Made by a program: the position numbers and the translations under genes
Source of the DNA: an uncultured beta proteobacterium
Lineage (GTDB): Bacteria; Pseudomonadota; Gammaproteobacteria; Burkholderiales; Burkholderiaceae_C
Length of the DNA: 64,000 nucleotides
Reading direction: 5' to 3'
Assembly (NCBI GenBank): GCA_903845935.1
Contig: CAIMZI010000064.1
Location: 17,498 to 81,497 of the forward strand
In this document: in pieces, positions 61,404 through 64,000 of the stretch
How positions within the stretch are numbered: the first letter of the stretch is position 1
How the letters are laid out: every line of letters starts with the position of its first letter
Notes under the pieces: model-generated
What the model saw: the letters and a program-made list of their open reading frames with translations, nothing else
The model's database searches: none
What the model was told of the DNA's origin: nothing

Positions 61404-62846
61404 TTACCTTCCGTACACGTCCTCAAAGCGCACGATGTCGTCTTCGCCCAGGTAGCTGCCGGACTGCACCTCGATCATCTCCAGGTCCACGCGGCCGGGG
61501 TTCTCCAGGCGGTGGGTGGTGCCCAGCGGGATGTAGGTGGATTCGTTTTCCGACAGCAGCAGGGTTTCGGTGCCCTTGGTCACCTTGGCCGTGCCGCTGA
61601 CCACAATCCAATGCTCGGCGCGGTGGTAATGCATTTGCAAGGAGAGGGCCGCACCCGGCTTGACGATGATGCGCTTGACCTGAAAGCGCGGACCGTTGTC
61701 GATGCTGTCATAAGAGCCCCAGGGCCGGAACACCTTGCGGTGCGCCTGTCCTTCGGTGCGGTTTGCGGCCTTCAGGCGGTCCACAATTTTCTTGACGTCC
61801 TGGGTCTTGTCCTTGTGCGCCACCAAAATGGCGTCGGCGGTTTCCACCACCACCAGGTCATTCACGCCCACGCAGGCAATCAGGCGTCCGTCCGACAGGG
61901 CCAGGGTATTGCTGCTGTCCTGCAACAGCACATCGCCCTGTGCCACATTGCCATCGGCGTCCTTGGGCAGAGCCTTCCACAGCGCTTCCCAGGCGCCCAC
62001 GTCCGACCAACCGGCGCTCAGGGGAATCACCACGCCAGCGGGCAGGGCGGCATCTGCGTCCGGGCGGGCAATGCGCTCCATCACGGCATAGTCAATCGAG
62101 TCGGAGGGGCAGGCGGCAAAGGCATCTTTACCCACGCGCACAAACTCGCCGTCGCTCTTGCCCGCTGCCCAGGCCGTGTCGCAGGCCGCCAGGATGTCGG
62201 GTCGGCAAATTTTCAGGGCCGACAGCCACACCGAGGCGCGCACCATGAACAGGCCGCTGTTCCACAGGTAGTTGCCCTCGGCCAGATAGGCCTCGGCCGT
62301 GGCCACATCGGGCTTCTCGACAAAGCGGGCAATCCGCAGCGCACCGTCGGCCTGGAAGGCAGCACCGGTCTGGATATAGCCGTATCCCGTCTCGGGCGCA
62401 TCGGGCGTAATGCCAAAGGTCACCATCGCACCGCCATCGGCCAATACAGCACCCTGGCGCACCACCATCTGGAAGGCAGCCTTGTCGATGATCACATGGT
62501 CGGCCGGCATCACCAGCAGCACCGGGTCCTTGCCATCGGCCTGTGCCGCCTGGGCGGCAATGGTCAGAGCCGGGGCGGTGTTGCGGCCCTTGGGCTCCAG
62601 CACCACGCATCCGGGCTTGCCCATCACGCGCAGCTGCTCGGCAATCACAAAACGGTATTCCTCGTTGCACACCACCATCGGTGCTGCCAGCTCCATGCCC
62701 TCAATGCCCTCCACCCGGCGCACCGTGGCCTGCAACAGCGAATCCTCGCCAATCAGCGGCAGCAGTTGCTTGGGGTATTTTTCGCGGGACAAAGGCCACA
62801 GGCGCGTGCCGGAGCCGCCGGAGAGGATGACTGGTTGGATCAGCAT
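61404..62846 (-). CDS. manC: Mannose-1-phosphate guanylyltransferase/mannose-6-phosphate isomerase
   Basis: A 480-residue bifunctional enzyme of the ManC/CpsB/AlgA type. The N-terminal nucleotidyltransferase has VILSGGSGTRLWPLSREKYP and FVEKPD; the C-terminal type II isomerase cupin has LQMHYHRAEHWIVVSGTAKV. It makes GDP-mannose for surface polysaccharides. Start at ATG 62846 (MLIQPVILSGG); 13 codons of upstream frame lack homology. No other polysaccharide genes are next to it. Confidence 0.94.
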   Translation of the reverse strand: MLIQPVILSGGSGTRLWPLSREKYPKQLLPLIGEDSLLQATVRRVEGIEGMELAAPMVVCNEEYRFVIAEQLRVMGKPGCVVLEPKGRNTAPALTIAAQAAQADGKDPVLLVMPADHVIIDKAAFQMVVRQGAVLADGGAMVTFGITPDAPETGYGYIQTGAAFQADGALRIARFVEKPDVATAEAYLAEGNYLWNSGLFMVRASVWLSALKICRPDILAACDTAWAAGKSDGEFVRVGKDAFAACPSDSIDYAVMERIARPDADAALPAGVVIPLSAGWSDVGAWEALWKALPKDADGNVAQGDVLLQDSSNTLALSDGRLIACVGVNDLVVVETADAILVAHKDKTQDVKKIVDRLKAANRTEGQAHRKVFRPWGSYDSIDNGPRFQVKRIIVKPGAALSLQMHYHRAEHWIVVSGTAKVTKGTETLLLSENESTYIPLGTTHRLENPGRVDLEMIEVQSGSYLGEDDIVRFEDVYGR

Positions 62847-63013
62847 GGTGGAGTTAATTGTTGGAAAGTGCCTATGGTAAAGCATAGGTATCGCCCGCGC
62901 CGCTCCACCGCTTGCGTGACGGTGCCCAGACGTCTTAATTCGCAGGCCATAGGCATAGCTGTGATAAGTTCAGACTTATTGTGAATGAATCGAGCCGCCA
63001 CTGTCCTGACACC

Positions 63014-63316
63014 ATGCGCCTAAGCCCAGACCAAATCCAAGCCATACGCCACGCCGCCGTTACCACGTTTGGTGCTGACACGGCCGTGTGGCTATTTGGG
63101 TCACGCGTCGACGACACCAAAAAGGGCGGCGACATTGATCTGCTGGTGCGCCCTTTGGCCACGGACGCAGAGCAGACCTTTGCCAAGAAAATCAAAATGC
63201 TAAGCCTGCTTGAGCACCTGCTGGGCGAACGCAAAATTGACTTGGTCATAGAACAGCCCGATGACACAAGGGCAATCGTGGCAGTGGCCCACAGCACAGG
63301 CATCCAAATCCAATGA
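63014..63316 (+). CDS. mntA: MNT-domain nucleotidyltransferase (MntA-type antitoxin)
   Basis: A 100-residue minimal nucleotidyltransferase. GSRVDDTKKGGDIDLL is the GSX10DXD motif; a third acidic residue is in KIDLVIE. In HEPN/MNT pairs this protein AMPylates and neutralises the HEPN toxin. ATG 63014 (MRLSPDQIQAI) is preferred to GTG 62981. Its stop overlaps the following ATG by four bases. Confidence 0.82.
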   Translation: MRLSPDQIQAIRHAAVTTFGADTAVWLFGSRVDDTKKGGDIDLLVRPLATDAEQTFAKKIKMLSLLEHLLGERKIDLVIEQPDDTRAIVAVAHSTGIQIQ

Positions 63317-63795
63317 AAAACACCCCAGAGCAACTTGCGTTGCAACACAGTCATGCGGTTTGCCAAGGCCATGCCGAGACCCTGGCCGAATCTCTGCAAG
63401 ACATGCAACTGCGCGGGCTTAGCCTTGATGACTACCAGAACCTGAGCAAGGCCGATCGTCGCCTGCTCGACCAGTTTGCTTATCGCTACACCCGCTTGCA
63501 AGACGACATGGGCGCGCGACTGATGCCGGCTGTGCTCAAAGCCTTGGGTGAAGACATTGCAGCTCTGACGGCCATAGATCGCTTCAGCCGTTTGGAGCAA
63601 CTTGGCTGGCTGCCCAGCGCCGACGAATGGCTGACGTTGCGCCAAGTGCGCAATCAGTTTGCGCACGACTACCCCGATAGTGCGGCCGAACGCTTTGAGC
63701 GCCTGCAGGCCGCCACCCAGGCTGCAGGGCAGTTGTTGGAGGTCATGACGCGGTTTCATCGAAAAATAGTGGGCATTCCGAGTCGATTACCCTGA
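63313..63795 (+). CDS. hepT: HEPN-domain protein (HepT-like toxin)
   Basis: A 160-residue helical protein with the RNase motif R-x4-H at R113-H118 (RNQFAHDYP), typical of HEPN toxins. It is longer than the compact HepT (about 130-140 residues) because of a longer N-terminal part (LSLDDYQNLSKADRRLLDQF). Overlaps mntA by four bases, so the two form a type VII toxin-antitoxin candidate. Activity is inferred from the motif. Confidence 0.8.
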   Translation: MKNTPEQLALQHSHAVCQGHAETLAESLQDMQLRGLSLDDYQNLSKADRRLLDQFAYRYTRLQDDMGARLMPAVLKALGEDIAALTAIDRFSRLEQLGWLPSADEWLTLRQVRNQFAHDYPDSAAERFERLQAATQAAGQLLEVMTRFHRKIVGIPSRLP

Positions 63796-64000
63796 TTGAC
63801 CGGGTTTTGAGGCGCTTGCCGTTCCAGCAAGACAAATTGCGCGCCGACGTTGAAGGCATAGAAGGTCTGGAAGTCACCAACCCTTGGCAATCGCACTGAC
63901 CATCTGCCACATCAGTGTCACAGTCTTTGCTTAGACTCCCATTGCGTTAATGCGACAGCTGCGTGACATTTTTAGCATTTTTTGATGACGTAAAATAACC
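63796..64000. other. Window-end region without a supported gene
   Basis: A frame overlapping the end of hepT reads TLIDRVLRRLPFQQDKLRAD and continues to a stop near 63898, but has no evident start codon or family. The last 100 bases are AT-richer and look intergenic. Nothing firm can be called. Confidence 0.3.

Noticed and set aside
61512..62984. 490-codon plus-strand frame opposite manC
   Set aside because: Antisense shadow of a gene with complete catalytic motifs.
63820..63899. Short frame TLIDRVLRRLPFQQDKLRAD after hepT
   Set aside because: No start codon, ribosome site or family; may be a remnant but evidence is too thin.
63950..63975. Pho-box-like repeats (GCGACAG and GTGACAT) near the window end
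   Set aside because: Each half-site has mismatches and the downstream gene is outside the window, so no regulation can be supported.

Overview
This 64 kb window reads as a chromosome segment of an aerobic to micro-aerobic betaproteobacterium of the Burkholderiales, most likely the Comamonadaceae (a Rhodoferax/Polaromonas type). The reasons are the gene content and order (ccoISNOQP-fnr-hemN, iscRSUA-hscBA-fdx-dnaQ, liu cluster, PhaZ with a Cys nucleophile), the high GC with short, often 4-bp overlapping gene junctions, and proteins close to what I know of that family. Genus is inference; no rRNA is present.

Layout. 1-2.6 kb: the 3' part of a hybrid histidine kinase, then a response regulator with a c-di-GMP phosphodiesterase (HD-GYP) output. 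2.6-12.9 kb: a micro-oxic respiration module with CcoI and CcoS, cbb3 oxidase CcoNOQP, a FixH-like protein, the oxygen sensor Fnr, HemN, a TauE/SafE-type membrane protein and DusA. Four FNR boxes lie in front of ccoI, ccoN, fnr and hemN. 12.9-21.1 kb: propionyl-CoA to succinyl-CoA pathway (GntR regulator, methylmalonyl-CoA mutase, MeaB, PccB, PccA, an epimerase-like VOC protein). 21.1-25.8 kb, minus strand: RnfB-like ferredoxin, intracellular PHB depolymerase, an exported PLC/S1-P1-like protein, an aromatic aminotransferase. 26-34.2 kb: UvrB, the complete isc Fe-S operon, DNA polymerase III epsilon and tRNA-Val(CAC).

34.3-40.8 kb is visibly more AT-rich and looks decayed. It holds a frameshifted ihfB remnant, an HD-GYP-like protein without its metal ligands, a broken hybrid kinase, small ORFs, one apparently intact sensor kinase and a mosaic, truncated chemoreceptor. 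40.8-45.3 kb: a branched-chain amino acid type ABC transporter (five genes). 45.3-46.9 kb: an acyl-CoA dehydrogenase, then a ParD antitoxin whose ParE partner survives only as a remnant with an internal stop. 47-50.4 kb: nucleoside salvage operon (cdd, purine nucleoside phosphorylase, deoC, deoA). 50.4-59.9 kb: leucine/isovalerate degradation (AraC-type regulator; acyl-CoA synthetase, LiuB, LiuC, LiuD, LiuE, LiuA). 60-64 kb: a small secreted protein, a universal stress protein, a PemK/PemI-type toxin-antitoxin pair with a palindromic operator candidate, a mannose-1-phosphate guanylyltransferase, and a HEPN/MNT toxin-antitoxin pair.

How it fits together: Fnr probably switches on the high-affinity cbb3 oxidase, its copper pump and oxygen-independent heme synthesis when oxygen falls. 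Branched-chain amino acid uptake, leucine degradation and propionate degradation feed acetyl-CoA, acetoacetate and succinyl-CoA into a metabolism that also stores polyhydroxybutyrate. I found no clearly unknown multi-gene system. The least ordinary material is the decayed sensory region at 34.3-40.8 kb, the FNR promoter geometry that bears on start codons, the parD/parE remnant, and the exported PLC-like protein.
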